DNA of 64,000 bases from Ianthella basta (GCA_964019415.1 OZ025879.1:4516637-4580636); one strand, 5' to 3'. Counted from the first letter of the stretch, positions 43,660-56,831 are shown. The notes: generated by a model from the letters alone, not told the origin. Program-made: numbers and translations.

Positions 43660-44395
43660 TCTCATCAATAATGCAATTGTATGCATGATTGACAGATATT
43701 GAGAGGTTGGTTCATTGCAGTAAGCCACTGCAACGGCCAGACCAGGCTAGGTTGATAAAGATCACTGGATATTACGCCGACTAGCCTTCTAAACCGAAGT
43801 GTCTCAGGAGGCTGGGAGGCCGGAGCCCTATTGATGGCAACCAGTGATTGCCTTCCCCCATTACTAGTCATCCTACAAAAGTCCAGGAATTTGCTAGCAC
43901 TCATTTTAACAATTTTGTACATGAAAGATTTTTGTTTGTACAAAACATTCCTCCAGCCACCTACCAGTCTCAATCCCAAATTCCTTTGTCACTTATACTT
44001 CACTGTCACACAGTGATCCAGAAGAACCAGCACATTCCTTGAAGCACTACCAGATGTCCAAAACACGATCTCCTCTGTCGCCGACAGAACCTCCAAACAG
44101 ATCGAGGTAGGAACATCTTCAGCCAACACACGACACAACACAGGCATGGCTTCATGAGTGGAGGAGACAAAATGCCATGATTGTCAAGGTGCAAGTTGGC
44201 ACCACTGCCAACGTTGCAGCCAAACCGTCCACGAGGCAATCAGATGCTCGTAGGAACGACAGGAGGATCAGAAGAATCACAACAGGCGCGATCACGGTCA
44301 CCATCTTGGACCAATCACGAGACTAATAATGTGCTAATGTGCAAACTTACCTACTACCAACATGTAAACATGCATAAAACAATGCCATGATTAGC

Positions 44396-44456
44396 ATACA
44401 TACATACATACATACATACATACATACATGCATGCATGCATACATACAGATATACA
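44396..44456. repeat. (CATA)n / (CATG)n tetranucleotide repeat
   Basis: ACATACATACATAC run followed by GCATGCATGCATACATAC. Confidence 0.9.
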
Positions 44457-45519
44457 TGTTCATTCCTACATGGAACATATGTCAGCAACTAGTTCATGCC
44501 ACTTGTCTCTGTCTGCAGCGATGTTGGCTGCCTCTGTCAAAGACAGTCCAATGGTGGCAACGTCTTTACTTACAATGTCTATCTACTGTAAAGGTGGGCA
44601 TCTTCTTTGTCTCTTCACGTCTGATACATTGAGGGTTAGCATCAAGACCTGTGCTGCTGGCGAATTTGAGGTAGCTCGTATGCAGTGGACAAACCACTTC
44701 CGTCTTCTTCTCTGCACCATTCTGCTGATTGGCTCCTGGCCCAGCTGTTCTAGCATACAAGACTTCATTCGAAATGATGTTGGGATAGTAGATGGCAAGT
44801 AGCTGTCTGATTAGTATAGTGCAGGATATTTATAATAGTTAAGTATTTCTTATGGTTGTGGTTGAAAGCATTATATAATCTTATTATACTGTACATTTAT
44901 TTACTTGTTAGGAAAGGCAGTGTGTATATACAATCTTTCACATTTGTGACATGCATGTGTCTGCGGATGTGCATACATACATGGGTTGCAGGTATATATG
45001 TATATTAATTGGCTCATGCAGTTTCCGTTTACTGTACATGTGTTTGTTAAGTATATGCTGCAATGACAGATTGAATTGTTTCTTTATCCTGCATGCATGT
45101 TCACTTGGTGTATTGACCAATGTGAAAGATATGGCTGTGTAGCCAACAACATGTATATTGGTATCTAAACAATGGAAACTGCATTATTAGTTCATAATAA
45201 TAGAAAACAATACCTATAGACTTCAGCAACCACTTTATGTCACTCAGGCACAACAATGTATACTGCATACACCACGGTACAGTAACTGCTACATATTGTG
45301 GCATAATAATATTAATGTGTGCATATGCATTGAGTCTATTGAAAATTAATAACACTCTGCATGTAAATTTGGCAAACAGGATGAATGCATTAATTTTCTT
45401 CACTCAAAAAACTGCTCAAATGTAGGAAGCATGACTTGTTTAACATGTTAAAAGTAGGAATACTAACATGAGGAATGAAAGCTCACACGCACATTAAACA
45501 GCCATTACTGAAAACATGT

Positions 45520-45622
45520 TTCATAAGGTTCTTCTCCTTTTCCTCCCATTTGTGGAGTGCTTGCTGTTCCATATGCTGGGTTAACCTGAAGATGTGGGTC
45601 TTCATACACAGCTTCAGTCTTA
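45520..45622 (-). CDS. T block 2: helical cytoplasmic exon candidate
   Basis: Same exon as 63240-63337: VRLKLCMKTHIFRLTQHMEQ, charged helix, with acceptor CACTGCAG preserved. The 3' boundary was not resolved. Confidence 0.4.
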
Positions 45623-45779
45623 CTGCAGTGTATGTAAAAAGTGAAGATAAATCTGTGTATACTGTAACTTGTGTATGAACAAGTTTACTGGACATCTCAT
45701 TTTATATTCATACAAATTGAAATTTTTATGCACACAATTATGTTATTGTGTGTGAAAATGGATAATATACAATCCAACT

Positions 45780-46330
45780 GTGCCACATGCAATCTGCCTG
45801 TCAAATTCCCAGAGCAAATGGAGGATGGTCGAAGGGTTTTGCTAAAGTACTGAATCTCTGGAGTTGTCAGTACTTCCATAGCAATATGGCGGGTCCATAA
45901 GACAATACAGGCCATAGGGCTCAGGTGGTGCACAGTTAGTAATAACTACATACAGCTATCGCATACACTAACTGATGTTGTTTATACAAGTACACATACA
46001 TGCAGGAATATATGTTGTATATGTAAAAAGTGAAGATAAATCTAACATGAATATGATCAAGTTTACTGGACATCTCATATAGAATAGACACTGAAATTTT
46101 TAGGCACACAATTATATTATTGTGAGTGAAAATGGATAATATACCATCCACTTGTGTCACAGGTGGACTGCCTGACAAATCCCCAGAGCAAATGGAGGAT
46201 GGTCGAAGAATTTTGCTGAAGCCCTGAATCTCTGGAAATGTCAGTACTTTCATAACTATATAAGGCAGGTTCATGTGACAATACATGCAGGCCATATAAT
46301 ATAGATGGCTCAAGTGGTGCACGGTTTTCT
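45780..46330. repeat. T block 2: pair of conserved about 150-bp segments, third copy at 63480-63650
   Basis: Segments at about 45780-45930 and 46130-46330 match each other and 63480-63650. The plus-strand reading LPDKSPEHMEDGQRVLL... is fully open only in the 63.5-kb copy. The minus strand (LRPSSICSGDLSG) is open in the other two. Coding strand undecided. Confidence 0.4.
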
Positions 46331-46952
46331 GCCAGGTGGTTTTGCCATACCTTGCAGGTAGGCACTGCACCATCCCCACATCTGCCCTGTTTGGAGGAAA
46401 CATTTTTAATATAGATGACCCAGGTGGTGCATGGTTAGTAATAGCTGCATAAAGCTAACACACTGACTGTTTGAACTGGTATATGTATATACACTAACAC
46501 ATACTCATGAGCCTGGCTCAGGTCTTAATGTTTCCTTACTGCAGCATTAGCAAATGGTATATCATAGTTCTTAATAGATCAGGAAGATTGGAGATACAGC
46601 ATATAGCATAATATTGCTGGACATACAATGACACTAGCTACAGGAACTCCCTGTATGTATGTCTCCTGGTATACCAGGAGGATACATCTTCAGGCAGTTA
46701 CATCACACCAAAGTGACAATTACTCATTCTATTCCATTACAACAGAGTAAAACACAACAAACACATAAGTTTGGAGTACCCTAAATCTTATACATCTTGT
46801 ATCAGAGTAAAAAAGAATTACTAAAGTTTTGTACATGAGAAAGCAGTGAACATTATCATCTTCATCCAATGTTGTTTATATAAGTACGTACACACACATG
46901 CATGCAGAACTATAATCATAGAATACTCACACTGTTTTGGTATTCAATTTAC

Positions 46953-47087
46953 TTCTATCTCTGTAGAAGACTGCTGCAGCAACGCAGCCAGCAATGGCAG
47001 CTGTCAACAGGACACCTCCAATGAAACCTCCACTGGCACCACCCACACCCACACCCACACAGGAGCAGTCACCAGCTATGGGGATTA
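46953..47087 (-). CDS. T block 2: Gly/Ala-rich transmembrane exon
   Basis: After a pyrimidine-rich acceptor (CCCTCTTTCCAG) it encodes IPIAGDCSCVGVG followed by a Gly/Ala/Leu/Ile/Val helix containing GGFIGGVLLTAAIAG and a basic end (YRDRS). It begins in phase 1, so it can join any FN3 exon of these units. It lies 0.8 kb after the unit 3 FN3-D exon. Likely membrane anchor of a non-phosphatase tail; expression unknown. Confidence 0.55.
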
Positions 47088-47225
47088 CTGGAAAGAGGGA
47101 TATGGCAGACTAGTGTCTGTTGGTGTAGAAACTGCGGAAAATACATAACACTATTACTTCAATTAATTTAATTTTAGTAATATAAATACTTCAGGAGAAA
47201 CAGCAAATCGAAATGGAGTATGTAC

Positions 47226-47370
47226 CTGAATACACTGTCCAAAATGAAGAATGAGATTATCTCTGGCACTAATAGCTATAGACTCTACGTACACAGGCCC
47301 ATTTTGAGTGTCAAACAGACAAAAACATATGTCACATGTCACATGTAGTTGAACCACTACCACTCCAGAT
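47226..47370 (-). CDS. T block 2: candidate exon upstream of the TM exon
   Basis: Open minus-strand stretch (VVVQLHVT...NGPVYVESIAISARDN) conserved with 13232-13362 and ending at the same CAG|GTACAT donor-like site. The acceptor is clear in T block 1 but mutated here, and its phase does not match the TM exon. Boundaries or reality are therefore uncertain. Confidence 0.35.
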
Positions 47371-47869
47371 ATGTAAAGCCCTTCTTTGTCAGTTTAACAC
47401 TTTATTATAATTATTGCCTAATCTTAGTTCTTATCACTGTATCGTGCAGTTATCTAATCTGCCATGGTGTGAGACAGTGTGCAACAATGTTTGGAGCCAG
47501 GCACTGTCATCACAGGTTTGACCAGGAGAGTCGGTAAACTGGAAATACCGTGAAACTACTAGCCTAGCTGTCAATTGTAACCATTGACCACCTATGAGCT
47601 AGCCAGTTGCCTACTACAGGTGCATGCTATTGATCCTTTGAAACATATAATAATTCATCATAGCTGTTTGGGCCTAGCCTGCATACTAAGTGATCAATGA
47701 TACATTAATACTTGGCACATTGGGATATAATTCGCTATAACACAAACTTAATGCATGTTTTGGTCTTAAATACACAAGTCACAGAAATTAATGTGATAGT
47801 GGTTCATGGGACAAAGCCATGTAACCTGCACTATTCACTCCAATGCATGGTTATGGTGATTGGTCTCAC

Positions 47870-48177
47870 CTGTCATCTCTGCAGCTGGTATAACAGTGTG
47901 AAACTTTGTCACTGCAGAGAACTTACTCATGTTTCCAACAGAACTGATGGCAGCCACTGACACACTGTACTCTGCATTACAAGACACTAGAACTTGCACT
48001 GTAACACTGGTACTTGATGTATACACTATGGTATAGTCACCAGTGACATTCTGTTTGTACTTCACACTGTAGTTCGCTATGCAACATCACACATTCTAGA
48101 CTGGGAGGCAGTCCAAGACACCACAGCTGTGTCTCTTTCTATTGCAGCAACTGACACATTGGTAGGACGTTCAGGTC
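47870..48177 (-). pseudogene. Unit 3 FN3-D exon with frameshift
   Basis: Reads GPERPTNVSV...AVVSWTASQS, then meets TAG after MCDVA. Shifting frame restores ANYSVKYKQNVTG through the domain end, and the donor GTGAGA remains. A one-base loss best explains it. Confidence 0.75.
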
Positions 48178-48421
48178 CTACAAAGTGAGAGGTTAGCAAT
48201 GCACATATGACTATACACATATAGGACTAGCCATTTCATTCATTCTATATGCATGCAAGTATTTATGCACTTGCTAATACTCCACACATACAGTTCCACC
48301 GATCATGTAATCTCGTCACCACATTGAGTGACACTCAGGCAACTCTGTGCACCCCACACACATGCACCACCACCATGCTATGTACATATAAGCGTCAAGA
48401 TGTATAATTATGAATACGAAC

Positions 48422-48715
48422 CTCTTTCTCTGCCTTGTCCAAGGCATGGCATTGAAAGGACGTCACTTGCTTGCCCCTGAGTGTTGACAGCTGTTACTCT
48501 GACATAGTAGGTCAGGAACTCATTGGGCAGTGTCAGAGTGAAGTAAGGGCTGCTGCTGCTTCCTGCATTCACTGGGTCTCCAGGTGTCACTGCTGATTCA
48601 TACTCAATCTCATAGTGGATGGCTCCATTAGGGTGGAGTGGGGGGAGCCAGTTCAGTTCAATGGTACTTCCATTTGGTTCTCCAATCACAGTCAGCATGC
48701 GTAGTGGGGAGGGGG
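48422..48715 (-). pseudogene. Unit 3 FN3-B exon (open)
   Basis: 294-bp exon with acceptor CCCCAG and donor GTTCGT. Highly similar to units 1 and 2. Confidence 0.78.
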
Positions 48716-48816
48716 CTGGGGGGAGTGGCAATGGAAGGTTTAGCTAAACAGATGCGCAAGGGAACTGCTCATACTGCTGAATCCTGTAATCTGTGAACAC
48801 CATGCATGGTCCTTAC

Positions 48817-49116
48817 CAGTTTCCATTGTTTTCATATCCATCTCCCTTGCCTCACTACTGACTGATGTTCCATCTGTAGACCACACTCTGATCCTGTAGG
48901 TTGTTCCTGGTTCCAGACCACTCAGTGTGACACTAGTGTTGTTCCCTCCCACAATCCTCTCATACTGTGGAGTCACCACTAGGGGAGTTCCAAGGTCCTG
49001 TCTCTGATAGCTCACATAGTATCCTGTAGCATTTGACACTTGGGACCAGGAGACACTCACTGATGTAGTTGAGGTAGATTCTTGTGTGATGGAAGAAGGT
49101 GGCTGCATGGTGCTTT
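48817..49116 (-). pseudogene. Unit 3 FN3-A exon (open)
   Basis: Same 300-bp exon as in units 1 and 2, with few substitutions and intact splice sites. Confidence 0.78.
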
Positions 49117-49578
49117 CTACTCATAGTAGAAGTACAAGAAAAGATGTTGCTTTTGGCATCCATTGACATTATGTAGATATAGATTAATATTAATTCAGTC
49201 ACTGAAAGAATGAAAGAATTGTGTTCACATCTTGAAACATCAATTGTGCTATTTGCCATTGCTATGTAGGTCATTGCTGAATTCTTGTTGTGCTATATAG
49301 GCGAACATATTTCATTGCTGGTGTGCATATCTAGGTTTTGGTGTGTATTGGTGTACATATTTAATTAAATAAGCAGTTATATCTGATTGCCATGGGGAGT
49401 ACCATTCACTCACATGCACAATATATCTTGGCAGCACTGTCATGCTCTTGTTCATGTGTAGCCATAAAAAGGGTGCAAAAGATTCATCCTGGTAGAAGCA
49501 CTTTGCAATCCACTTACTGCTGTTAAACCGTACTGCAGCTGACAAAACTTGTGTGTGAAAGGTGACTGATTCTTCCAC

Positions 49579-49890
49579 CAGTGAGAGGGCTGATTAAGTA
49601 TTTCAGGTAGGTACCGAAAGGAACATAGAGACTACCATTATATACAGCACAAGTGATCACTGTTGCATTGTGCTGCCCCGCTGTCAGACTCCTCTGTGCC
49701 AGTGCACCTCCCTCCACCTCCAATTCTGCCACATCCTGCTGCAACACATGATTTACCATCCAAGTCTTGTTGGCACCTCCGATCACGATGCAGGAAAAAG
49801 ACAAGATATCTCCTTTGTAGACTAACATGTTTCCAGAGAGGTAGCATATGGCGATTTCTGCCTGGTTCACATTGCTCCAGGCTATCTCTC
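49579..49890 (-). pseudogene. Extra Ig-like exon present only in unit 3
   Basis: Open 312-bp phase 1-1 exon between the Ig-like and FN3-A exons. Ig hallmarks: LSFSCIVIGG, TWMVN (core Trp), ATVITCAVYN. Acceptor TTTAG; the proposed donor GTGGAA is weak, so the 3' end is uncertain. No counterpart seen in units 1 or 2. Confidence 0.6.
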
Positions 49891-50439
49891 CTAAAGATTA
49901 TAATGTTGCAATAGATTCACTCACATTTCCGTAGTACTTTCTTTTTTTTGGCAAGAAACCAATTAACATTCACCCATGCTTCTCTTAAATGGAAAATATA
50001 ATCAGTTATGACACCCCCACTTGGGATGTGGCTAATATGTAACACTAAGCACTTCAGACTTGGGTGGAAGTGCCTTCATGCCAGAATGCACATCTCTCCT
50101 GGGGGTGCCATAACTTATATATACATGTGCCTACAACAAAAGTGAGATACTGTAGTTATATATAACATACATATATATCTGTCAGTAGTGCAGTATTATA
50201 GATTATTATGAACTCATTGTAGTAACTTATAGTGTTCATTCAGATCAATGACTTATGTTGTAGCCATCAGGATTCATAAAATCATACACATACAAAAGAG
50301 TACACCTACGATAAAACTGACTTTGATACACAGACCAAAGAAATATAATTTCTAAAGTAGGGGTAGAACCATAGTAGCTGTTGTAGATGACAGCTAGGAA
50401 ATGATGTGTGAATGTATTGCATGAAATAAGTCATTGACC

Positions 50440-50900
50440 AGTGTTAATCATTGAATGCAGCAAAAATGAGATACCATGCGCACAATATGCATGGATAATG
50501 CATGGAATATGCATGATGGCTATGCACGTTTCGTGCATAGAATGTGTATGAATGACACATGGACATGCATGCTTCCATAGAATGTGTATGGACCATGCAT
50601 GGAATATGTATGAACACACATGAATTGTGCTTGGAATTGGCTTGAGTTTCCATGCCTAGAAAACCATGCCGGACCTGTGTCATACATGGAACCCACATAA
50701 AAGTATCAGAAACGCGTCCCAAATTTCTGCATGTTGCGTGCATGTTACAGGTTTCATGCATGGAAATTGCATGGTTCTACTCAATATTGAAGACAAGGGC
50801 ATGCATAATCATACAGGCCAATTCCATGCATGAAAGGTATGCCTAAAATTGTCTGTCAGATGCATGTAACATGCATGTAACAAGTGCATCATTTTCAGTA
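50440..50900. repeat. GCATGGA/CATGCATG-rich low-complexity tract
   Basis: Dozens of degenerate 8-12-bp repeats built on CATGCATG, CATGGA and CATGAA, with varying spacing, in unit 3 between the extra Ig exon and the Ig-like exon. Peptides rich in Met, His and Cys read from it are not genes. Confidence 0.75.
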
Positions 50901-51546
50901 GGAATATTACTGTTTGGTTCAGAATCTAGTAAATGTCATGATGGTCCTACTGATATCATCAAATCTGGTTTCACTAAAGACCTTGAGCAGGTCCTCAAAC
51001 GCCAGTTGCTACTCTGTGTATGGAGTTAGCAATGAATCATATTTCAGGAACCACCCCAACTCAGCATCTCCGCCCATCCAGAGGCATATGACCAGCACAA
51101 CCCAATTGCAAGCTCTTCCGTCATATGTTATCAACTGGATACCAGGCAGATACGAGTGACTTAGACAAGCAACATGACCTAGTCATTTGTCCAGGGAAGA
51201 CATAAACAAAGTAGGAATGGGATATTGCTTCAACATGAAGTTCAAAGAACAATAATATTATATTGCAGCTTTTACACAAAGTGGGAGTGGGAGCAGGACA
51301 TTTTGACTCAGAGATCTTTGTCGACTGCCTAAGTTGGTAATATATTTAAAGGGATTAAAAGGTTAATACTTGATTTCAAGCTAATCCGAGTATATTGGAA
51401 GTGCCTACATGCTCAGCAGTTCTAACTTAAAAAAACAATTCTGCCAGCATACAAAGTGCATTTGGAGACACCATACTATACATATATCTCTTTACATTCC
51501 AATCATTGCACTCTGTGTACTACATATGTCTAAATCTGTAGTGCTC

Positions 51547-51942
51547 CAGGGTTCGGGTCCAATTTTGCAATATTTCCTGTTAAACTTACAATTCTATTTA
51601 GGTTGCAAATTTTTGGGGGAAAGATGGTTTTAATATAAGGACAGTGTGAAAACTAGGGGGTCTGGGAGCATGCTCCCCAGGGAAATTTAGGATTTTTATC
51701 CTCTGAGTTTGATTCTGACATCATTTGAGAGGCAAAATGACATTTCTGAAACCATTTTTATGCACTCATCTTGTCAGCACTTGTGTGAATGATATGTTTT
51801 AAATTCCTGCACTCATAGATTCAGTGTTAGCTATACTGGAAGCCAGGTGAGAAATCTATGAAAATTTTCCATTGCAACTCTGCAAATTGGGGGAAAGCTG
51901 GAATGTTTGGGGGAGAAGTTTCCCCCAGTAGATTGAAACCTG
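51547..51942. mobile_element. hAT-like element in unit 3 with 5-bp target duplication
   Basis: Ends CAGGGTTC and (inverted) CAGGTTTC, flanked by TGCTC on both sides. Unit 1 has a single TGCTC at the equivalent place. It shares the CTGGGAGCATGCTCCCCAGG palindrome with 33373-34037. 396 bp, no ORF. Confidence 0.72.
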
Positions 51943-52749
51943 TGCTCTGTGAGCATATCACACAAAGTCATAGCTTCAATATGTTGCTTGAATTAAAATC
52001 AAAGCCTGCAGAATGGCAGGGTTCAATCTATTGAGGTGGAGGGAGTTCCCCTCAATCCCTCCCCCAAATACTTTGCCAATTACAGTAGTAGTGCATGATA
52101 ATAATGTGATTTTAACCTCACAGATTGCACTATAGATGCAGTTTAGGAGGGCCAAATATGTAAGTTTTCTTGGGACAGAACATATGAAAACAGACTTACT
52201 ACAAGGTGTGCAATTAGGTGCTCTAGTCACTCTACATCATGAGTGAGAGCAAACATAGGCATGGGGAACCTTCATAGGCTAAAGGTCTTGTTTCTGGTTC
52301 TCTTCCCTGCTTCAGGCAATTAATAAGAGAGCCTAGAGTATTATGGCCATGCTTCTTTCATGGTATGCAGGGAGTCTAAAATAGAAAAGTGGCCATGTTG
52401 GAAAATTGACTGAATCTCCAGCAGTGAAGAAGCAGTGCTCTTCTAACGTGCTGGTATGTACCTCTGTCAATCTACTACTAGTGTATCAACAACTAGTTTA
52501 CTTGTAGGTAGCTAAAGGAGTTGCATGCAATACTGCACAGTTACAAATAAAGATGGCAATATTTTGAAATTTTAACTTGCTGACTCTGGAAACTGCTGTT
52601 ATAACATATTTAACCTTTCAAACAATCAGATGTCTGGTCACCAGTGATCAATCTAGTTTGTGTACTTTATGCATGCAAAAATCTCTTCCCTAGATCTTGA
52701 GCTCAACCGTTTTTCTGTTCTTTCATTTTGCAATATTTCCTGTTAAACT

Positions 52750-53300
52750 TACAAGCTGAATACCCACCCTTTCGGTGGCATTGACACTGTGATCGGGCCA
52801 TGTTCTTAACGGGGTGCCGTTCGCCTTTGTCAACTGATTACTGTTAGCAGTTGACAAAGGCTCTCGAGCTGAAACGTCCTGCGACCCTGCTTTTATCAAA
52901 CTGCAGTATTGCTCATCTAATTATCTTACTATAATTCACGGGAACTAGGATTTTTATGTATGTTTGTTCAGCCATAAAATTGGTGCCTTGTAGGAAATCG
53001 GCTCGAGATGCTCCGTGCCAGTGGAGGGACTCGGGGGCCATGTTCTTAGCGGGGTGCCATTCGCCTGGCTGCCTTGCGGCCGAAAAGTGAGACTTCCTTC
53101 GTCAATTCTCCGCGGGCCGACACGCCATTTTTAACATTATCGACCGGCCCTTCCACACCTGGTCATTGGCGTACTTGATACGAGCTATGCCAGTAAGGGA
53201 GTGGGGGGACATGAGCTTAGAGGGGTGCAGTTCACCTAGCTGCCCTGCAGCTGAAGAGAGCGCTTCCTTTTTTCCGCGGGCCGAGACGCCATTTTTAGAT
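52750..53300. repeat. Block of three direct repeats, unit 3
   Basis: GGCCATGTTCTTARCGGGGTGC-type units start near 52797, 53037 and 53208, each followed by GCCKTTCGCCTGGCTGCC-type sequence and (for the last two) CGCGGGCCGA-ACGCCATTTTTA. GC-richer than the flanks. A GTTGACAAAGGCTCTCGAGC hairpin motif lies at 52839 and a degraded Helitron-like end at 52750-52790. Probably a composite repeat element. Confidence 0.55.
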
Positions 53301-55041
53301 ATCGGTCTCTAGTTAGTCTATATACAGTTTGCTGCTAATATATAGGACAATTGTTCCGGGGAGTGTAGTTAGACCTATCAGATCATTTTGTGGACCATTT
53401 TGGGTTCGTTCAAATGGGAAAATTTACAATCATGAAGAGAAGCAACAAGTGATCTGTCAACAGCAAGCTTGAATGCAATTTTAATAATGAATAATAAGTA
53501 ATGACCTTCCTCATGCCGTTTTCAAACCACTGGATAATAAACTGTGAATTAAATTTTCATGGCCTAAACTATGACCAGATCGGCTTAGTGTTCTTGGTAT
53601 GCTGAAAATACAACAGCAGTCTGGGCTTTGTCGTTGATAGAATGCAGTTGGTGTAGCTGTTTCTAGATTGAAATGGCTTTAGCTCGAGAGTCTGCACAGT
53701 TGATTTATGCGTTGATCACCAGAAGGATGTTCACCATCAACACATTAAACAGCACAGCCAGCTTTGGAGATAGGCAGACATGCTTGAACAGCTTGTAATT
53801 TGTTTGTGAAGCACAATCAGCAACTGCACACACAACAGCACTGACGACCTCCATATATTCATCAGACAATGCATGGATTTACTTTACATCTTGTGCAATT
53901 TTGTTCTACATGATTACCTTAATCCCATTCTTAACAGTTTACATGTCACTTAATGTCCAAATCAGTGTTAAATTAAGGTCACTCCTCATCTGTATAGTCC
54001 AATGTATCCTTTGCTTTGCTTTTCCTCTCTTTCTTTTCTTTTCGGTCTTGTTGGGTGCCTGTTAGAGTAGCCATGTGGCTAAAGGCTTTCCCAACTAAAA
54101 TAAGATTCCTGACCTGACCTGAGAATGCAGCCAAAAGTCCTCTAGTGCAACACTTTTGGCCACTTTTCTGTCTTCCAAAACTTACTCAGGGAAGGAGTGG
54201 TCAACTGTAAACTTAAGATATCTGTTTCAAGCACCTTAATCAGCAACTGTATCACAATTTGTGCAGGATTATTGATTTCAACATGGGAGCCATTGATGCT
54301 ATTTTAACCGGGAGAATTTGGTAGACTTACTCTGTCAAACTCCATGTGAACAGCACTTTTTAATGTTAATCCATTTTTTCTAAAGGCGTTCAGTGCTGAA
54401 TGTGCTAACCACCTTAAGTCACTCCCCAGAGTGCCATAATACACTCGACGTCTAATTTTGGTGAAGATTGATTAAAATTGAAGGAGGAGCTCTGAACAAT
54501 GAAATTCAATTTTATCCCCTATTCTTTAGATATGACAGCAACTGTGAAACACGCAAGAACTCAGATGGAGCAACTTTCACTCAAATTTTGGCTTGACCAT
54601 GTTATGATGCTCGCTACGCCTCCCTGTATTCTTACCATGTTTGGTGAGCATAGTAGATATCACACAGATATTTAAGCTGCTGATGGTGTATATGATTCAT
54701 ATGTACAATATTATGCACCCTTTTCCCTAGTTGGCTTTGAAATATGCATTGCAGTTCTTTGCTAGCATTTTTTATGGCATTTTGTAGCCATTTCTGCAAG
54801 AGTTCCAATGTTCCTACTGAGACAGCCAAAAATGCTCCAAGGGAGCAAGAGAATGTACAGTGCATGCCAACTAAAGGGAAGGCCCGTGGAAGTGGACAAC
54901 TTTCATATAACCAAGCATTGATCATTATACAACAGCTTGCAAACATAAGCTGACCCAACTTGATCATTGCATTTGATACAGTGTTTTGAGTTAGCTACAT
55001 GTACAGTATATAAGTACATAATTATGATACACAACACTCAC

Positions 55042-55455
55042 CTCCATTAATGAGATAGACTCCAATGAATGCTGACTGGCTGGGATGGTTGAGAAAGAAA
55101 TTAGACACTCGACATTCCAGGTCTTGGTTTACATATGCAGTTGAGTCAGTGTACATGTGGATATCTCTGTGTACCTGGACTTGATTGTCTACACCTACAC
55201 CACCATTGTTTTGACATTATGAACCACAGGCCAAGCATGGACCCCCACAGTTCTCTAGCATTCTAGCAATGTTATACCATGTTACCAACAGAGTTAGATC
55301 GCTACCACCATAGCAAACAATGTGGTCATTGCCAACTGCAGGGTCATTCCCTTTTCGTGGGCTGTTAGTGTGTGTGAGTGTGGTGTTGGTGACAAAGCTC
55401 CTCCTGGGGAAGAACACTCTTAATCCACCATCTTCATTTGACAGGGACAGACCAT
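55042..55455 (-). pseudogene. Unit 3 Cys-rich Ig-like exon with a nonsense codon
   Basis: Aligned to units 1 and 2, the codon after CGS (Lys in unit 1) is TAA. The frame reopens afterwards and the donor GTGAG is kept. A point mutation, not a frameshift, made the stop. Confidence 0.75.
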
Positions 55456-56831
55456 CTGTGTGGATAGTGAACGCTTAAGTGCAAATGAGAAGTGACACAA
55501 TGTGAACAAACTGATTATGTTCATGTACAATACATACCAACAGAATTGTATAATATACTACGAATGGGAGTAACAAATGACAGTCACTGAAGTCAGATAT
55601 AATTTCCAATGAATTTTACTGATGTGCTATGGTTAACAATAAGGAGAAACCACAAGTATTTAGTAGCAGTAAGCCTTTGATACAACACAGCTGCAAGCAG
55701 TAATACACACAATTCAGTGCAGACTCCATGTACCTCATATAAACACGCTGGCAAGGAGGAGGATATGGATTGAAAAGGTCAAGGAATAATGTATGGCAAT
55801 GCTATTTCCTTGACATTTCCATGTTATTACCTGCTCCATGCTACAGAATAGAAGATTTATAGGATGCTGGATATGATGCCATTCCACTTGCACTTGCTCT
55901 GTCCTTCGAAAGGAAGTTGGTACCATTTTTCAGTACTCAATCCACCATACTAACAACACCCACTGTAGTGCCTCGACTTAGCCCCATTCCAGACTCTCTT
56001 AATTGTAACTAGCCTGTCCTGCACACCAAAAAACACCATCCATTAACGTTTTCCCCAAACACAATTCAACATTCACCTTACCAACAGCAATACAAAAGTA
56101 CTGCTAGAGCCTGCCTTCTTGAACTTCTTTATGTCAAAGGGCTAGATGTGTTCACAAGTCAGCTTATTCCATTGGATGTAAATGAGAAAAATTCTGTGGC
56201 ACAGCAATAAGAAGATACCTAGAAGCCACCAGAGATGTTGGCAATGACTGTTTTGTTCTAAATGCTCTGATGATAACCATACCTACAGATACGCAACTGA
56301 CGTCCAAATACAATTAATGAGGTATACTATACACTGGTGTAATAAGTGTCCATAATATATCTTGAATACAGAAGCAATCTTTACCAAATGGCACAGGCAC
56401 AGACAGGCTACCAGGTGAGGGTGCTACAATCCAAAATGCCTGCTTTGCACTCTCTGAGCAGCAAGATAAAGGCTTTCTTTCATGGTATATAATTGTTGCA
56501 TAGCGCACACCTCCCAGTTTTCCAGCCAGATTACTGTGTATTGAAGGAAAGCCATAGAAGTATAGAACACTGTCTTGCATTGCATATTCTGCTGCCTCAA
56601 TTGTACTTTGCATTTTGAGCGCCTTTATTAACATTGATTTCTGCCATATTTATTGGCCTATGCTACGATATAGTGAAATACAGTGTTAATCAAGGCATTT
56701 GAAATTTGAACAGTTACTACTAAAACGGCAATAGAATACACTATACAGGACATTGTTCAGCACATTTTTGGCTGTCCTACTGTATAATACTACTTGACTG
56801 CCTGCCCTATCTAACAAGGAAGTGCTACAGT

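Larger units (their letters stand above)
49891..55041. other. Unit 3 intron between Ig-like and extra Ig exons
   Basis: Intronic. Collinear with units 1 and 2 over 50.9-52.3 and 53.4-55.0 kb. Carries the CATGCATG tract, a hAT-like element and the three-repeat block. Confidence 0.45.

Noticed and set aside
47020-47087. Frameshift in the T block 2 TM exon
   Set aside because: It appeared only if the exon was extended upstream; starting at the pyrimidine-rich acceptor gives an open phase 1 exon.
46953-47148. Plus-strand Pro/Thr-rich frame as a mucin-like exon
   Set aside because: The minus strand encodes a convincing TM helix with good splice sites, conserved in T block 1.
50431-50846. Met/His/Cys-rich peptides on both strands
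   Set aside because: By-product of the CATGCATG-type low-complexity repeat.
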